This document shows, one piece after another, positions 32,959 to 41,843 of a stretch of 64,000 nucleotides of DNA. The stretch spans positions 62,001 to 126,000 of the forward strand of contig JAJDNF010000033.1 in NCBI GenBank assembly GCA_022340805.1, read 5' to 3'. The notes beneath the pieces were generated by a model. It made no database searches. It was not told where the DNA came from and was given only the letters and a program-made list of their open reading frames with translations. The stretch comes from Chromatiaceae bacterium. GTDB taxonomy: Bacteria; Pseudomonadota; Gammaproteobacteria; Chromatiales; Chromatiaceae. Positions within the stretch are counted from its first letter, which is position 1. The number at the start of each line of letters is the position of its first letter. The position numbers and the translations under genes are program-made.

Positions 32959-33270
32959 ATGGACCCAATCAAGAACGTCTCAATATTCCCGAATGCCAAC
33001 GTGTACTTCGATGGCAAATGCATCAGCCACACGATCGAGGCCGCGGACGGCACGCGCAAATCGGTCGGCGTTATCCTGCCATCAACGCTGAATTTTTCCA
33101 CCGCCGCACCCGAGGTGATGCAGATCGTCGCCGGGGAGTGCCGGGTGCGTCTGGCCGGTGACGACAACTGGCAGGAGTACGCGGGCGGCGAACGGTTCGC
33201 CGTCCCGGGCGACAGCAGCTTCGATATCGAGGTCCGTGACACGCTGCACTACATCTGCCATTTCGGTTGA
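32959..33270 (+). CDS. ppnP: Pyrimidine/purine nucleoside phosphorylase PpnP
   Basis: 103 aa small cupin of the YaiE/DUF1255 family: [37 protein letters not shown]. Members cleave nucleosides with phosphate to base and ribose-1-phosphate. It lies between folE and sprT on the same strand. Confidence 0.92.
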   Translation: MDPIKNVSIFPNANVYFDGKCISHTIEAADGTRKSVGVILPSTLNFSTAAPEVMQIVAGECRVRLAGDDNWQEYAGGERFAVPGDSSFDIEVRDTLHYICHFG

Positions 33271-33299
33271 ATGGAGGGAACCGCGGGCAGCACAGTCGC

Positions 33300-33833
33300 A
33301 TGACGGTGGCCGACGAAGAGATCATTGAGCGGATTCATCGCCGGACGCTGCAGCTGCTGCAAACCGCGGTGCCGCTGTGCAGGTCGCATCGCGCCCCGCT
33401 TCCCGACCCGCTGCTCAAGTTCGACCTGCGTGGCCAGGCCGCGGGCCAGGCTGTCTGGCGACGCATCGGCAGACCGGTTCTGCGTTTCAACCTGGATATT
33501 GCACGCCGCCACCCGACCGACTTCGTGGAGCGGACCGTTACCCATGAGGTCGCTCACCTGCTCACCGCTGCCTGCCATGGCCGCACACGACCGCACGGCG
33601 CGGAATGGCGGGCGGTGATGGCGCATCTCGGGGTGCCCGACCCGAGCCGTTGCCATGACTATTCGCTCGACGAGGCCAAGGTCCGGCGTCAGCGCCGCTG
33701 GGCCTATGTCTGCGCCTGCTCGCGGCATTTGCTGAGCACGACGCTGCACAAGCGCATTCTCACGAACCAGGCGCGATACCATTGCCGCCGCTGTGGGGCG
33801 CGCTTGCATCAGCCGCCGCCGGACAGCGATTGA
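33300..33833 (+). CDS. sprT: SprT-family zinc metalloprotease-like protein
   Basis: 177 aa from ATG 33300; the TTG at 33267 overlaps the ppnP stop and is an alternative because GGAGGG sits between the two. Zinc-protease motif HEVAH in RTVTHEVAHLL, and a C-terminal zinc-ribbon (CACSRH, CRRCGAR). These are the SprT hallmarks. The family is related to Spartan DNA-protein crosslink proteases, but bacterial substrates are not established. Confidence 0.88.
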   Translation: MTVADEEIIERIHRRTLQLLQTAVPLCRSHRAPLPDPLLKFDLRGQAAGQAVWRRIGRPVLRFNLDIARRHPTDFVERTVTHEVAHLLTAACHGRTRPHGAEWRAVMAHLGVPDPSRCHDYSLDEAKVRRQRRWAYVCACSRHLLSTTLHKRILTNQARYHCRRCGARLHQPPPDSD

Positions 33834-33936
33834 GGGGCGAAATACTGTATGGCCCCGATTCCCAGGGATCACGCGCTTGCGCCGCCTGCGTCAGCCGATA
33901 AGCTAACGACTGCAAACGCCACGCGGACAAGCACCC

Positions 33937-34533
33937 ATGAGTGAAAAATTTCCAGAACTGAGCTTTCACAGCATGCCGATCGGCGCCGGCTACGCCCGTC
34001 CCGAACAGGATTTCCCGGGTGGACTGACGCCCAACAGCCCGGCGCTGGCGGCGATGACGGACCTGCGCAGGACCACCGCACTGACCGTCGAACGCAGCAA
34101 TACCCTGGCCGCCACGCGGGAGCGCATGAAGAAACTTGGCGTCCGGATGCTGCTGGTGACCGGTGCCACCGGCGCGGTCATGGGCGTGATCACTGTGACC
34201 GACCTGGACAGCGGCCGCCCCGAAAAGATCGCAGCCAAGACCGGCGAGCAGGCAGATGAACTCCTTGTCCAGGACATCATGACGCTGCGCGGACGCATCG
34301 AGGTGCTGCACCTGCAGGACATCGCCAATGCCAGCGTGGGCCAAGTTCTCAACAGTCTGCGCAGGGCCGGACGCCGACATGCGCTGGTGCTGGATAGTGG
34401 TGGCGCCGCCGAGGCACAGCAGATCTGCGGCATATTCTCGCTGACCCGACTGTGCGGCCAGATCGGCCTCGACATCCAGCCGGGCGAGCCGATCGAGAAT
34501 ATACAGCGGGCGCTGACCGGGGTGCTCGACTAG
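33937..34533 (+). CDS. CBS-domain-pair protein
   Basis: 198 aa. Two CBS motifs (about 50-95: MLLVTGATGAVMGVITVTDL; about 110-180: VQDIMTLR...HALVLDS...ICGIFSLTRL) after a 45-residue N-terminus. CBS pairs bind adenine nucleotides and act as energy sensors; with no attached enzyme, the target is unknown. Confidence 0.82.
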   Translation: MSEKFPELSFHSMPIGAGYARPEQDFPGGLTPNSPALAAMTDLRRTTALTVERSNTLAATRERMKKLGVRMLLVTGATGAVMGVITVTDLDSGRPEKIAAKTGEQADELLVQDIMTLRGRIEVLHLQDIANASVGQVLNSLRRAGRRHALVLDSGGAAEAQQICGIFSLTRLCGQIGLDIQPGEPIENIQRALTGVLD

Positions 34534-34550
34534 CGGTGGCCGGGCGCGGC

Positions 34551-34908
34551 GTGCTGCATTGTATCCACCAGAATGAGGTGCATTACGGCTTGCGCCTAAT
34601 GCACCCTACGTTTGTGGACACCAACACCACCCAGCGGATACAGGCCCATGCAGTTACGTGACGGCAGGATCACGGTAGCGTGCAATGGCGCAGCCTATTG
34701 CACCGTATCCGCCGGAATCGGGTAAATGATGGCTTGCGCCTACTGCATCACCCTACGTTTGTGGACACCAACACCACCCAGCGGATACAGGCCTACGAAG
34801 TTACGTGACGGCAGGATCACGGTAGCGTGCAATGGTGCAGCCTATTGCACCATATCCGCCGGAATCGGGGGCACTACGGCTTGCCACAGACGGGCCCAAC
34901 CTACGCCG
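34551..34908 (+). repeat. About 2.4 tandem copies of a 147-bp repeat containing a palindromic element
   Basis: The blocks starting CCCTACGTTTGTGGACACC at 34604 and 34751 are nearly identical over about 127 nt, and a third partial copy starts near 34828; the period is 147 bp. Each copy carries a hairpin of the type GGTGCATTA...TAATGCACC (34577-34605). Related single copies lie at 50142-50188 and 56866-56897. No coding content; looks like a dispersed REP/MITE-like repeat that has expanded in tandem. Confidence 0.85.
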
Positions 34909-34925
34909 ATTAGGTCAGCGCGCCA

Positions 34926-35699
34926 CTAGAAGCGTCGATCGAGCCAGGCGTTCACGCTGCTCAACAACTCGGTCTCTTCGCCATCGAAAAAATGGTCTGC
35001 TCCCTCCACCCGCAGCTGCGTATAGTCGCCGCCCGCCTTGGCCGCCTGGCTGGCACGCTCCGGCGCACTCGCGACCACCTCAGGCAGGTCATCGCTGCCG
35101 TACAGGTCAAGTATCGGCTCTTTTAGCAGGGGCAACTGCGCCAGCGTGTCCATCGGACCACCGGGCAGTCCGCCCGACATGCCGATGGCCACGAAACCAT
35201 CAACCGGTTGGTGGGCCTGGCTCAGATAGAACGCAGCCATTGTCGATCCCTGGCTGTGCGCGACCAACACGACCTTGCTGAATCCCTTGTCGCGCAGATA
35301 GTCGATGGCAGCGTTGATCCGCCCGGGCACCCAGTCGTAGATCCCCGCGTACTCCGCGTGTTCTGCCTCGTTGGCCAGCACCGGCATCTGGATCGACAGG
35401 GTGTGCCAACCGGACTGGGTCAGGCCGACGCGCAGCGGTTGCACCACGGTGGGCCAGTTCGGATGTACGCCGGTTCCATGCATCACGATCGCCGCCTTGC
35501 CCAAACCCGCGTCGCCACTCGCGGTCTCGAGGGCGAGGAACTCGGCACGGCCGTCGTTGAGGTAGATCGCCTCGCCATCGAGCAGCGAATCGACAATCTG
35601 CCCGGCCCAGCGTGCTTCCTTGTCAAGGTCGCTGGCCCGGGCCGGGATGGTCAGCGCCAAACCGGCAAGAAGAATTGCAACAAGTCGCAGGATACGCAT
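34926..35699 (-). CDS. Exported DUF3530-type alpha/beta hydrolase
   Basis: 257 aa from ATG 35699, preceded by a purine-rich GGGAGAGAAGG. Signal peptide MRILRLVAILLAGLALTIPARA. Signatures: IVMHGTGVHPNW (oxyanion region), nucleophile elbow VAHSQGS, late His region GADHFF. The order and WHTLSIQMPVL are as I recall for DUF3530 proteins. Substrate unknown; periplasmic. Confidence 0.8.
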   Translation of the reverse strand: MRILRLVAILLAGLALTIPARASDLDKEARWAGQIVDSLLDGEAIYLNDGRAEFLALETASGDAGLGKAAIVMHGTGVHPNWPTVVQPLRVGLTQSGWHTLSIQMPVLANEAEHAEYAGIYDWVPGRINAAIDYLRDKGFSKVVLVAHSQGSTMAAFYLSQAHQPVDGFVAIGMSGGLPGGPMDTLAQLPLLKEPILDLYGSDDLPEVVASAPERASQAAKAGGDYTQLRVEGADHFFDGEETELLSSVNAWLDRRF

Positions 35700-35973
35700 G
35701 ACCTTCTCTCCCCTTTTGATGGTCGGACAGTTTAGCCGGGCCGCCGTCGACCGGGCCAGAGGAAACAAAAACGGCATTCCCGGGCCGTGCATCGCCTTTG
35801 CGGCGACCGGCCTACCGGCTAAGATCCGCGTACGAGCAGACAGGCATCGAACAGCGCTCCGGCGCATTCGACTGGGTGGCACCCCTCGGCTCGACCGCGC
35901 CGGGGTGCAATTGCTCGGGTAAGTGCGATGGCACTTGATCCACAACCACCAGCGGAACCCTTGCTGAAACGAG

Positions 35974-36117
35974 ATGAAGATCGCCCTGCTCGTGGTCCTG
36001 TTCCTGATCGGCAGCATCGGCGGTGCCATCCAGGCCTTGAAATACGTCGAGCGCCGCGACAAGCCGCGCCGCGACGCGCGCGCGACGCGCACCGATTCGT
36101 CATGTGAACCGGAATAG
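35974..36117 (+). CDS. 47-aa single-pass membrane protein (below ORF-track cut-off)
   Basis: ATG 35974 to TAG 36115-36117. A hydrophobic helix (IALLVVLFLIGSIGGAI) followed by LKY and a basic, charged tail ending in SSCEPE. The helix-then-LKY form resembles DUF2897 small membrane proteins, which is a tentative match. It lies 3 nt before the next gene, so it is probably coupled to it. Confidence 0.55.
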   Translation: MKIALLVVLFLIGSIGGAIQALKYVERRDKPRRDARATRTDSSCEPE

Positions 36118-36120
36118 GCC

Positions 36121-36498
36121 ATGCCTCGGAAACTCGTTTACGACATCGTCGAGTCACCGGCCCACCCCGATATCTCGGCGCTGTGCAACGCATTGGGTTA
36201 CCAACGCGAGGCATTCAGCTCGCAGCGCAAGGCGATGAGCAGCCTCAAGCGCGTTAAGCCCGACCTGGTGGTTGCAGATTTCTTTTATGGCTACGGCAAC
36301 AACTATGCCGGTGCCAATGTGAGCAATCTGGATGTCCTGCTGCGCAGCCTGCAGCGGTTTGCCCCCGACGCCCGGGTCATCGTGCTGGCCGATCGCGCAG
36401 AGTTGCCACATGTATCCAAACTCGCGGCATTGTTCGATCTGCATGCCGTCATTGCCCTGCCTGCCAGCGGCCAGGACCTCCAGGCCGCGCTGAGCTGA
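36121..36498 (+). CDS. Receiver-like small protein without a conserved signalling neighbour
   Basis: 125 aa with alternating strands and helices (KPDLVVADFFYG, DARVIVLADRAEL, LHAVIALPASGQDL) resembling a response-regulator receiver fold. The putative phospho-Asp position reads VVADFFY. No output domain. Follows the 47-aa membrane protein by 3 nt. Confidence 0.6.
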   Translation: MPRKLVYDIVESPAHPDISALCNALGYQREAFSSQRKAMSSLKRVKPDLVVADFFYGYGNNYAGANVSNLDVLLRSLQRFAPDARVIVLADRAELPHVSKLAALFDLHAVIALPASGQDLQAALS

Positions 36499-36580
36499 AC
36501 CAAGCAGCCGCTCAAGCACGACCACGCTCATGCCGCTAGATTGGCAGCGAGACCGTTTGCGTTGATGGAGGGCACGCAGC

Positions 36581-36904
36581 ATGAACCAGGACCCCAATCG
36601 CCTGCTGATGGAACTCGAGCGCAGCATGCGCGCGATCAACCGCGAGGTGCTCAATCCACAGATTCAGGAGCTGTCCATCAACGGACTGCGCCCGGTGCTG
36701 TTCCTGGTCGCGAGCGCGCGCGCCCGTTACCTAAAGGCCTTGGTTGATCTCGGCGAAAGCGTGACCGACGGCCAGCCAAGCGATAGCCGGGTCGACGAAT
36801 TGGCCAGGCTGCGGCGCGAATACGATGAACTGGTGAGCGGCGCCAAGGCGCTTGAGACCGCGATTCAGCGCGGCTACCTCGACATCCTGCCGGCCAAGCG
36901 CTGA
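36581..36904 (+). CDS. Conserved-looking helical protein of unknown function
   Basis: 107 aa, GGAGGG 11 bases before the ATG. Mostly helical, with a coiled-coil-like C-terminal half (ELARLRREYDELVSGAKALE). No transmembrane segment. Not recognised. Confidence 0.6.
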   Translation: MNQDPNRLLMELERSMRAINREVLNPQIQELSINGLRPVLFLVASARARYLKALVDLGESVTDGQPSDSRVDELARLRREYDELVSGAKALETAIQRGYLDILPAKR

Positions 36905-37048
36905 GCTCGCTCGAAGGTTCGGGTGCAGACCTGCTACAGGCGTGTATGCCCGACCTGCCGGTCGGCGCATGACAGCTCGTCGATGCCGGCGCCAGCGGTG
37001 CTGGCCGGCTCACCTGGCAGATCCGCGATTTTCGTCTAGCATGAGGGG

Positions 37049-37582
37049 ATGCGCCTGGCGAAACCCACGGTGAAACACCGCCTCTACCTGCTGACCGCGG
37101 CCCTTGCGGCCCTGGCCCCCACCGGGCAGGCGTCGGTTCGCGCACTGGACCCTGCGGACTATGCGAGCCACAGCGTGACCTGCGAGTTCCCGGTGAGATT
37201 GACCCGCGATTGCTCGATCTGGCAGGGTGCCACCCGGCCGATTGCATTTGGCGACTACCGTATGAGGCTTGCCGCGGACAGCGGCGGGAGGACCATCCTG
37301 GTATCGCAGTTGCGGCTTGGCCCGAGCCACAATGGCCAGGCCTTCCGCGACGGCGGGCAGGCCACTTCGCGTCGCACTGGCAGCATGGACGTCATCCGCG
37401 GGATCCGCACCGCGCTCGAGGATAGAGGCATCCACCTGGAACGCCTGCAGCCGATACGCAGCGGTCGTCGGGTCAACGCCTATCTTCTCGAGTTCTCCAC
37501 CAACGCCTACGACTATCTGAAGCAGTTCACGGTGCTGGAATCGGAGTATTGGCTGCCGAAAACGCGCAGCCGTATTCGTTGA
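37049..37582 (+). CDS. Exported hypothetical protein
   Basis: 177 aa with a signal-like N-terminus (LYLLTAALAALAPTGQASV). Two cysteines in the mature part (VTCEFPVRL, RDCSIWQG) could form a disulfide. Compact beta-rich pattern. Family not recognised. Next gene starts 10 nt later. Confidence 0.6.
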   Translation: MRLAKPTVKHRLYLLTAALAALAPTGQASVRALDPADYASHSVTCEFPVRLTRDCSIWQGATRPIAFGDYRMRLAADSGGRTILVSQLRLGPSHNGQAFRDGGQATSRRTGSMDVIRGIRTALEDRGIHLERLQPIRSGRRVNAYLLEFSTNAYDYLKQFTVLESEYWLPKTRSRIR

Positions 37583-37592
37583 CGGACGCGCT

Positions 37593-37850
37593 ATGTGGTA
37601 CCTGTATCTCGTGCGCTGCAACGATGGCTCGCTATACACCGGCATAAGCAAAGATGTGGCGCGCCGCTTTGAGGCGCACCGCTCGAACCGCGGTGCGCGG
37701 CGCCTGCGCGGCAGGGGGCCGCTGGAATTGGTCTACTCACACCCGCTCGGGGATCGCAGCCTGGCATTGCGGGTAGAACACCGGGTGAAGAAACTCTGCC
37801 GTGCAGACAAGGAGAAGCTGTTGCGCGGCGAGGCGCAGCTGCCAATCTGA
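37593..37850 (+). CDS. GIY-YIG domain nuclease (YhbQ/UPF0213 family)
   Basis: 85 aa. WYLYLVRCNDGSLYTGISKD contains the variant GIY-YIG (YLV...YTG) and RRFEAHRSNRGAR the catalytic Arg/His region; Glu in RVEHRVKKL completes the site. Small stand-alone members probably act in DNA repair; function is unsettled. Confidence 0.9.
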   Translation: MWYLYLVRCNDGSLYTGISKDVARRFEAHRSNRGARRLRGRGPLELVYSHPLGDRSLALRVEHRVKKLCRADKEKLLRGEAQLPI

Positions 37851-37874
37851 GCGCTGCGTCTCGCGCAGGCAGGC

Positions 37875-38291
37875 TCAGGCGTCGATCGCCAGGCCTTTGC
37901 GCAACAGCGCGATCCGCTCGGCAAGCTCAGCAGCCCGGTAAGGCGCCGCAGCCGAGTGTCCCCATACGGGCCCAGGCCAGGCCGGATCACCGACTTGGCG
38001 AACCACATGATGCAGATGCAGTTGCGGCACCAGGTTTCCCAAGGCCCCGACATTCAGCTTGGTGCCATCGAACACCGCCATCAGGAAGCGCCCCACGCGG
38101 CACGACTCCGCCAGCAGCATAATCCGATCGTCAGTAGCAAGTTCGTAGATCTCGCGTATGCCCGCCCGCCTCGGCACCAGGATCACCCAGGGATAGCGCC
38201 GGTCGTTCAACAGCAGCACCTGCGACAGCGCGAGATCGCCGACCGGGTGACAATCGAGCGCGAGCTGGGGATGCAGGCTGAAACTTGGCAT
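37875..38291 (-). CDS. HIT-domain protein
   Basis: 138 aa from ATG 38291; the longer track frame adds an unconserved N-terminus. Typical HIT features: ALGNLVPQLHLHHVVRQ and DPAWPGPVWG, as in proteobacterial HIT hydrolases. The motif reads HLHHVV where HxHxH is usual, so the last His is shifted, though it may still work. Would hydrolyse a nucleotide conjugate. Confidence 0.85.
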   Translation of the reverse strand: MPSFSLHPQLALDCHPVGDLALSQVLLLNDRRYPWVILVPRRAGIREIYELATDDRIMLLAESCRVGRFLMAVFDGTKLNVGALGNLVPQLHLHHVVRQVGDPAWPGPVWGHSAAAPYRAAELAERIALLRKGLAIDA

Positions 38292-38426
38292 AAAGACTGA
38301 GGATCCATGGTTCGGGCCGGCGAACGGCGCCGCATTGCGCGTCAATGCCCGATAGTGTGCCGATTCGACGGTCAGCGACTGGGCGATGTTGATCAGCCCG
38401 GGCCTACCCGTCAAGCGGGCCGCACA

Positions 38427-39206
38427 TCAGGAACGACCGCGATGCCTCGCACTGAACATGCCCAGCAGCCCGCTACGGTCCCTGCCCTGCTCCCAGGCCT
38501 GGTACTCCTTCACGACCTGCCGGTACAGCATCAGGATGCCGCGTATGCTTTTTGCGGCATGGATGTCCTGGCGCAGATCCTCCTGGATGCGCGGATCTGC
38601 CCAGGGCCCACCCCTGGCCTTGCGGATCAACGCCTTCGCCTGGGTCTGCAGGACCTGGCGCAGGTATTCGACGATCTCACGTTCGGCGTCCTGGCTGGTC
38701 TTGCCGGTCATCCCGGCGACCAACTGCGCGGCCTTCGCCGCATCGAGCAGGCCGGTCGCCACACAATCTCCGTGCAGCAACGCCTGCACCGGCATGCGCG
38801 CATCGTGTAGCTTCTCCTCCTGGCTCTTGACCACCGGCACGTACCCCGACTCCACGCGTGGTTCGCGCGCTGGCCTGGCCGCCACGTGCTCAGCCGCCAC
38901 CGCGCTACCGTCGATGCTCGTCCGGGCCCGCGTCTGGGCCTGTGCAACAGGGAGGTCGTGCTGGAGCGCGGATGGTGCAGGTGCCTGCGAGCGTCTGTCC
39001 AGTGCCCGCTTGAGCAGACGCAGTTGCTCATCGAGGATCGGGTCCATATCAGCCAGACCCGTATGGGCCGCGACGGCCATGCGCCGGTGGACAACGGCAC
39101 TGACCGCGCGCGCAAAGATCGACAGCACGCGCGCATCGCGGATGCCGAGCTGGGTGAGCATCAGCATCAGTCGACCGGTAACGTTGATCTCGATCGGATC
39201 GGTCAT
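38427..39206 (-). CDS. Hypothetical cytoplasmic protein
   Basis: 259 aa, no signal or membrane helix. An N-terminal helical part, a Pro/Ala/Arg linker (about 70-115) and a helical C-terminus with charged residues (EEKLHDARMPVQALLHGD, EIVEYLRQVLQTQAKALIR). No domain recognised. Lies 135 nt upstream of the HIT gene on the same strand. Confidence 0.6.
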   Translation of the reverse strand: MTDPIEINVTGRLMLMLTQLGIRDARVLSIFARAVSAVVHRRMAVAAHTGLADMDPILDEQLRLLKRALDRRSQAPAPSALQHDLPVAQAQTRARTSIDGSAVAAEHVAARPAREPRVESGYVPVVKSQEEKLHDARMPVQALLHGDCVATGLLDAAKAAQLVAGMTGKTSQDAEREIVEYLRQVLQTQAKALIRKARGGPWADPRIQEDLRQDIHAAKSIRGILMLYRQVVKEYQAWEQGRDRSGLLGMFSARHRGRS

Positions 39207-39304
39207 CAGGAACGACGGGCCTGTGTCGGGGGGGCTCCTGGGAATATCGGTCGCGTTGCTGCTATTCTGAAACCCAGGCCCAAAAACCCTTCATGGGGGA
39301 GAAG

Positions 39305-39598
39305 ATGTCGCCGAATGCCGAGGGGGTGTGCTGGTCGTGCGGCGCCAAACTGATCGCGAACGACTATCAGCGCGAAAGCGAGTGCCCGGCATGCCGTAAG
39401 CAGACCCACGTGTGTCGCAACTGCCGATTCTACGAGGCCGGGCGTCCGAACGACTGCCAGGAGCCGATCGCCGAACCGGTGCGCGACAAGCAGCGTGCGA
39501 ATTTCTGTGATTACTTCGAGCCCCGGGACGACGCCTATCAGCCAGGCGCCGATGCTGACGCACTCAAGGCAGCGGCGGAAAACCTTTTCGATATCTAA
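39305..39598 (+). CDS. Cysteine-rich putative zinc-ribbon protein
   Basis: 97 aa from ATG 39305, with GGGGGAG just upstream; the track ATG 39293 has no ribosome site. Motifs: CWSCGAKL, CPACRKQ, CRNCRFYEAGRPNDC and FCDYFEP, i.e. two CxxC ribbons plus extra Cys. A soluble metal- or zinc-binding protein that I recall only as conserved hypothetical. Followed by another Cys-containing small protein. Confidence 0.7.
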   Translation: MSPNAEGVCWSCGAKLIANDYQRESECPACRKQTHVCRNCRFYEAGRPNDCQEPIAEPVRDKQRANFCDYFEPRDDAYQPGADADALKAAAENLFDI

Positions 39599-39711
39599 AT
39601 ACTCACTATCCCGGACAATGCCGGGCTGGAGTCTGACCGCGGACTGACATGGATCAAGGTCCCCGCGTCCTCGCTGGCAAAGAATTGCATGATTCGATTT
39701 GGAGTTGATCG

Positions 39712-40074
39712 TTGGATATCGTAAGTTTGGTCATCACCTTTGTGCTCGCCGGATTGATGCTGTACCTGCTCGTCCGCCTGCCGCTCGCCATTCTTGGCAA
39801 CCTGCGCGCGGGTCACCGCTTCCGTGAGGGGCTTGCCGGGGCGCTCGAGGAACTACGCCTGTCGCGGATGCTCAAGTACCTGGGCATCGACCAGGCGGAA
39901 TACCTGCACAAACGCCAGGCCCTCGAGATCCGACAGCACATGGAGCGTTGCGACGCCTGCGATGCCAAATCCCGCTGTGACCAGGTGCTGGAAAAAGACA
40001 CGGCCGTCGAGACGGACGCACTCGGGTTCTGCGCCAATATCGACGATCTGAAGACGATTCGCGATCCGCGCTGA
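39712..40074 (+). CDS. Membrane-anchored DUF6455-like protein (TTG start)
   Basis: 120 aa. TTG start with GGAG seven bases upstream. One N-terminal membrane helix (VITFVLAGLMLYLLVRLPLAI), then a helical domain ending CDACDAKSRCDQVL and FCANID, the CxxC-C-FC pattern I associate with DUF6455. Function unknown; possible metal or redox site. Confidence 0.68.
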   Translation: MDIVSLVITFVLAGLMLYLLVRLPLAILGNLRAGHRFREGLAGALEELRLSRMLKYLGIDQAEYLHKRQALEIRQHMERCDACDAKSRCDQVLEKDTAVETDALGFCANIDDLKTIRDPR

Positions 40075-40090
40075 ACCGGTCCCGACAATG

Positions 40091-40840
40091 CTATCCCGGG
40101 TGACCCTGCGGCAGTGCGTCGACCGGCGTGCGGTCGCCCGCTGCAGGTGAGGCAATCAACCCGATCTGGCGGTCGGTCAAGGCCGAGAGCGCGGCCTCTG
40201 TCTCGCTGTAGAGCTCCCGCACGAAGTCGGTACCCGGGCCACGCCTGCGCAGGACCTGCGCAAGGGTCATGAGGTGTGTCCGAGCCTTGCTCAGATTGCC
40301 CGCGTTTTCCTGACGCCGCGCTTGGACCAGGTGGAACCTCGCCATCACCTCGGCACGACGCTCGCCCAACTCGGTACAGAAGACCAGACGCAACTCCCTC
40401 GCCAATGGCTGGCATAGCTCGCCCTGCCGCACCATCCCGCTCAGCAGATCCAGGGCACCGATGATCTGGCGGAAACCCCGCTCAGTGTCGATGGCCCCGA
40501 CGCCGCCGGCCGGCGCCACCCCCTCGGATTGCAGCGCGCGTTCGGCTGCCAGAAGTTTTTCCCCGATTTCCGGGTAGCGTCGATACAGTCGCCGGATTTC
40601 CTGGTATCCCACCAGCACGTTGCCGCGCAACATCACCCGCAGTTCGCGGGACAACGGTACGCTACGCACCGCCTCGAGCGAGCCGCTGATCGCGCCGACA
40701 TAGCCCTCGATCCGTCGGACGGATGCCCGGACCACCGCCTGATGCGTCTGGTAACGGCTGGCCACGCCAGCCATGAACAGTGTGGCCAAGGTCATCCCGA
40801 GCACCACCAGCGGCACGCCCCATTGTTCAACGACGGCCAT
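40091..40840 (-). CDS. Hypothetical protein with N-terminal membrane anchor
   Basis: 249 aa. One helix (VPLVVLGMTLATLFMAGVA) then a wholly helical, Arg-rich domain. No known motif. Convergent with the DUF6455-like gene (16 nt apart). Confidence 0.6.
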   Translation of the reverse strand: MAVVEQWGVPLVVLGMTLATLFMAGVASRYQTHQAVVRASVRRIEGYVGAISGSLEAVRSVPLSRELRVMLRGNVLVGYQEIRRLYRRYPEIGEKLLAAERALQSEGVAPAGGVGAIDTERGFRQIIGALDLLSGMVRQGELCQPLARELRLVFCTELGERRAEVMARFHLVQARRQENAGNLSKARTHLMTLAQVLRRRGPGTDFVRELYSETEAALSALTDRQIGLIASPAAGDRTPVDALPQGHPG

Positions 40841-41028
40841 TTTGATCTCCGCAAGAGCCCCGGACTTGGTAACGGCGGCGCGGCGCGGAACCTGATCGAA
40901 ACCCCGGGGAGACTGTCAGCCAGATTTACACACACCGCCTTTGGCCACCCCGGGCAGGCACATAGGCACTTGTTTTAAATGCCGTTTCCCGCGCCGGCAG
41001 AATACTTGCTTCGAACAGAACGGGGATC

Positions 41029-41289
41029 ATGGCGCGGGGGCATCGAGCAGATATGACTAACTTTCGAATCTGGCGATGTTGGCCACTACTGCCCGGGTTG
41101 TTGATCGGGGGCGTCGAGGCGGCACCGATTGAGGGCGAAGTCAGCAGCAATGCCGCTGCGCTGCTGGTGCTGCTCGGCATCTGGGCCTTGCTGATGGGCG
41201 TGCGCAACCTGCGCGGGATACGCCACAAACGCCTGACCCCGGGTCACCAGATACCCCCCGACGAGACCGAAGACCGGCACAGTCACTAA
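41029..41289 (+). CDS. Small membrane protein
   Basis: 86 aa (or 78 aa from ATG 41053). A hydrophobic first segment ending VEAAP that could be a signal peptide, and a second helix (AALLVLLGIWALLMGV) followed by basic residues. No sorting motif such as VPEP. Unknown function. Confidence 0.55.
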   Translation: MARGHRADMTNFRIWRCWPLLPGLLIGGVEAAPIEGEVSSNAAALLVLLGIWALLMGVRNLRGIRHKRLTPGHQIPPDETEDRHSH

Positions 41290-41388
41290 CCGCCACGCGG
41301 GGTCGCGCGATGCAACGCGTTTTCCCGACTATCCCTGGGCCTGCCTGCCGGCTAACCTTGCCCTAGTATTCCGTTTCCCAGTTCGGGG

Positions 41389-41802
41389 TTGGCTTCAAAG
41401 GTGGATCTGCTGATTTACGCAGTGCTCGGTCTCGCGGCGACTTGGCTGCTGTACCTCACGTATATGCATGTCGCCACGCGTGCGGCCGAGGGACGCTCCG
41501 CTGAACCGCTGTACGAACGCTTCCCTGCCCTCGCCTCGATCACAGATACGGCGTTGGTCTACTGTTTCAGCCCGCAATGCGGTCCATGCAGGTCGATGTC
41601 CAAAGAGGTGGAGATCCTGGCCGCCAGCGGTGCGCCGGTATTCAAGTTTGATATCACCGAAGATCCGGCACTTGGCCGTGAACTCGGCATTCGGGCAATG
41701 CCAACCCTGATCGTCATCGAAGGCGGCACGGTCGCGCGCATGTTGCTCGGGGTCAAGACCGTGGCCCAAATGCAGCGAATCTTGACCCCTAAGGCGCGCT
41801 AG
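41389..41802 (+). CDS. Membrane-anchored thioredoxin-like protein
   Basis: 137 aa, TTG start (GTG 41401 possible). N-terminal helix (LLIYAVLGLAATWLLYL), then a thioredoxin fold with active site QCGPCRSM and cis-Pro AMPTLIV. Orientation relative to the membrane is not clear. It lies upstream of plsC. Confidence 0.82.
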   Translation: MASKVDLLIYAVLGLAATWLLYLTYMHVATRAAEGRSAEPLYERFPALASITDTALVYCFSPQCGPCRSMSKEVEILAASGAPVFKFDITEDPALGRELGIRAMPTLIVIEGGTVARMLLGVKTVAQMQRILTPKAR

Positions 41803-41843
41803 ACTGCGACCCAGGCGAATTACGACGGACGGCATCAATCGGC

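Noticed and set aside
41029-41289. Possible protein-sorting C-terminus (helix plus basic tail)
   Set aside because: No VPEP, GlyGly or LPxTG motif precedes the helix; treated as a plain small membrane protein.
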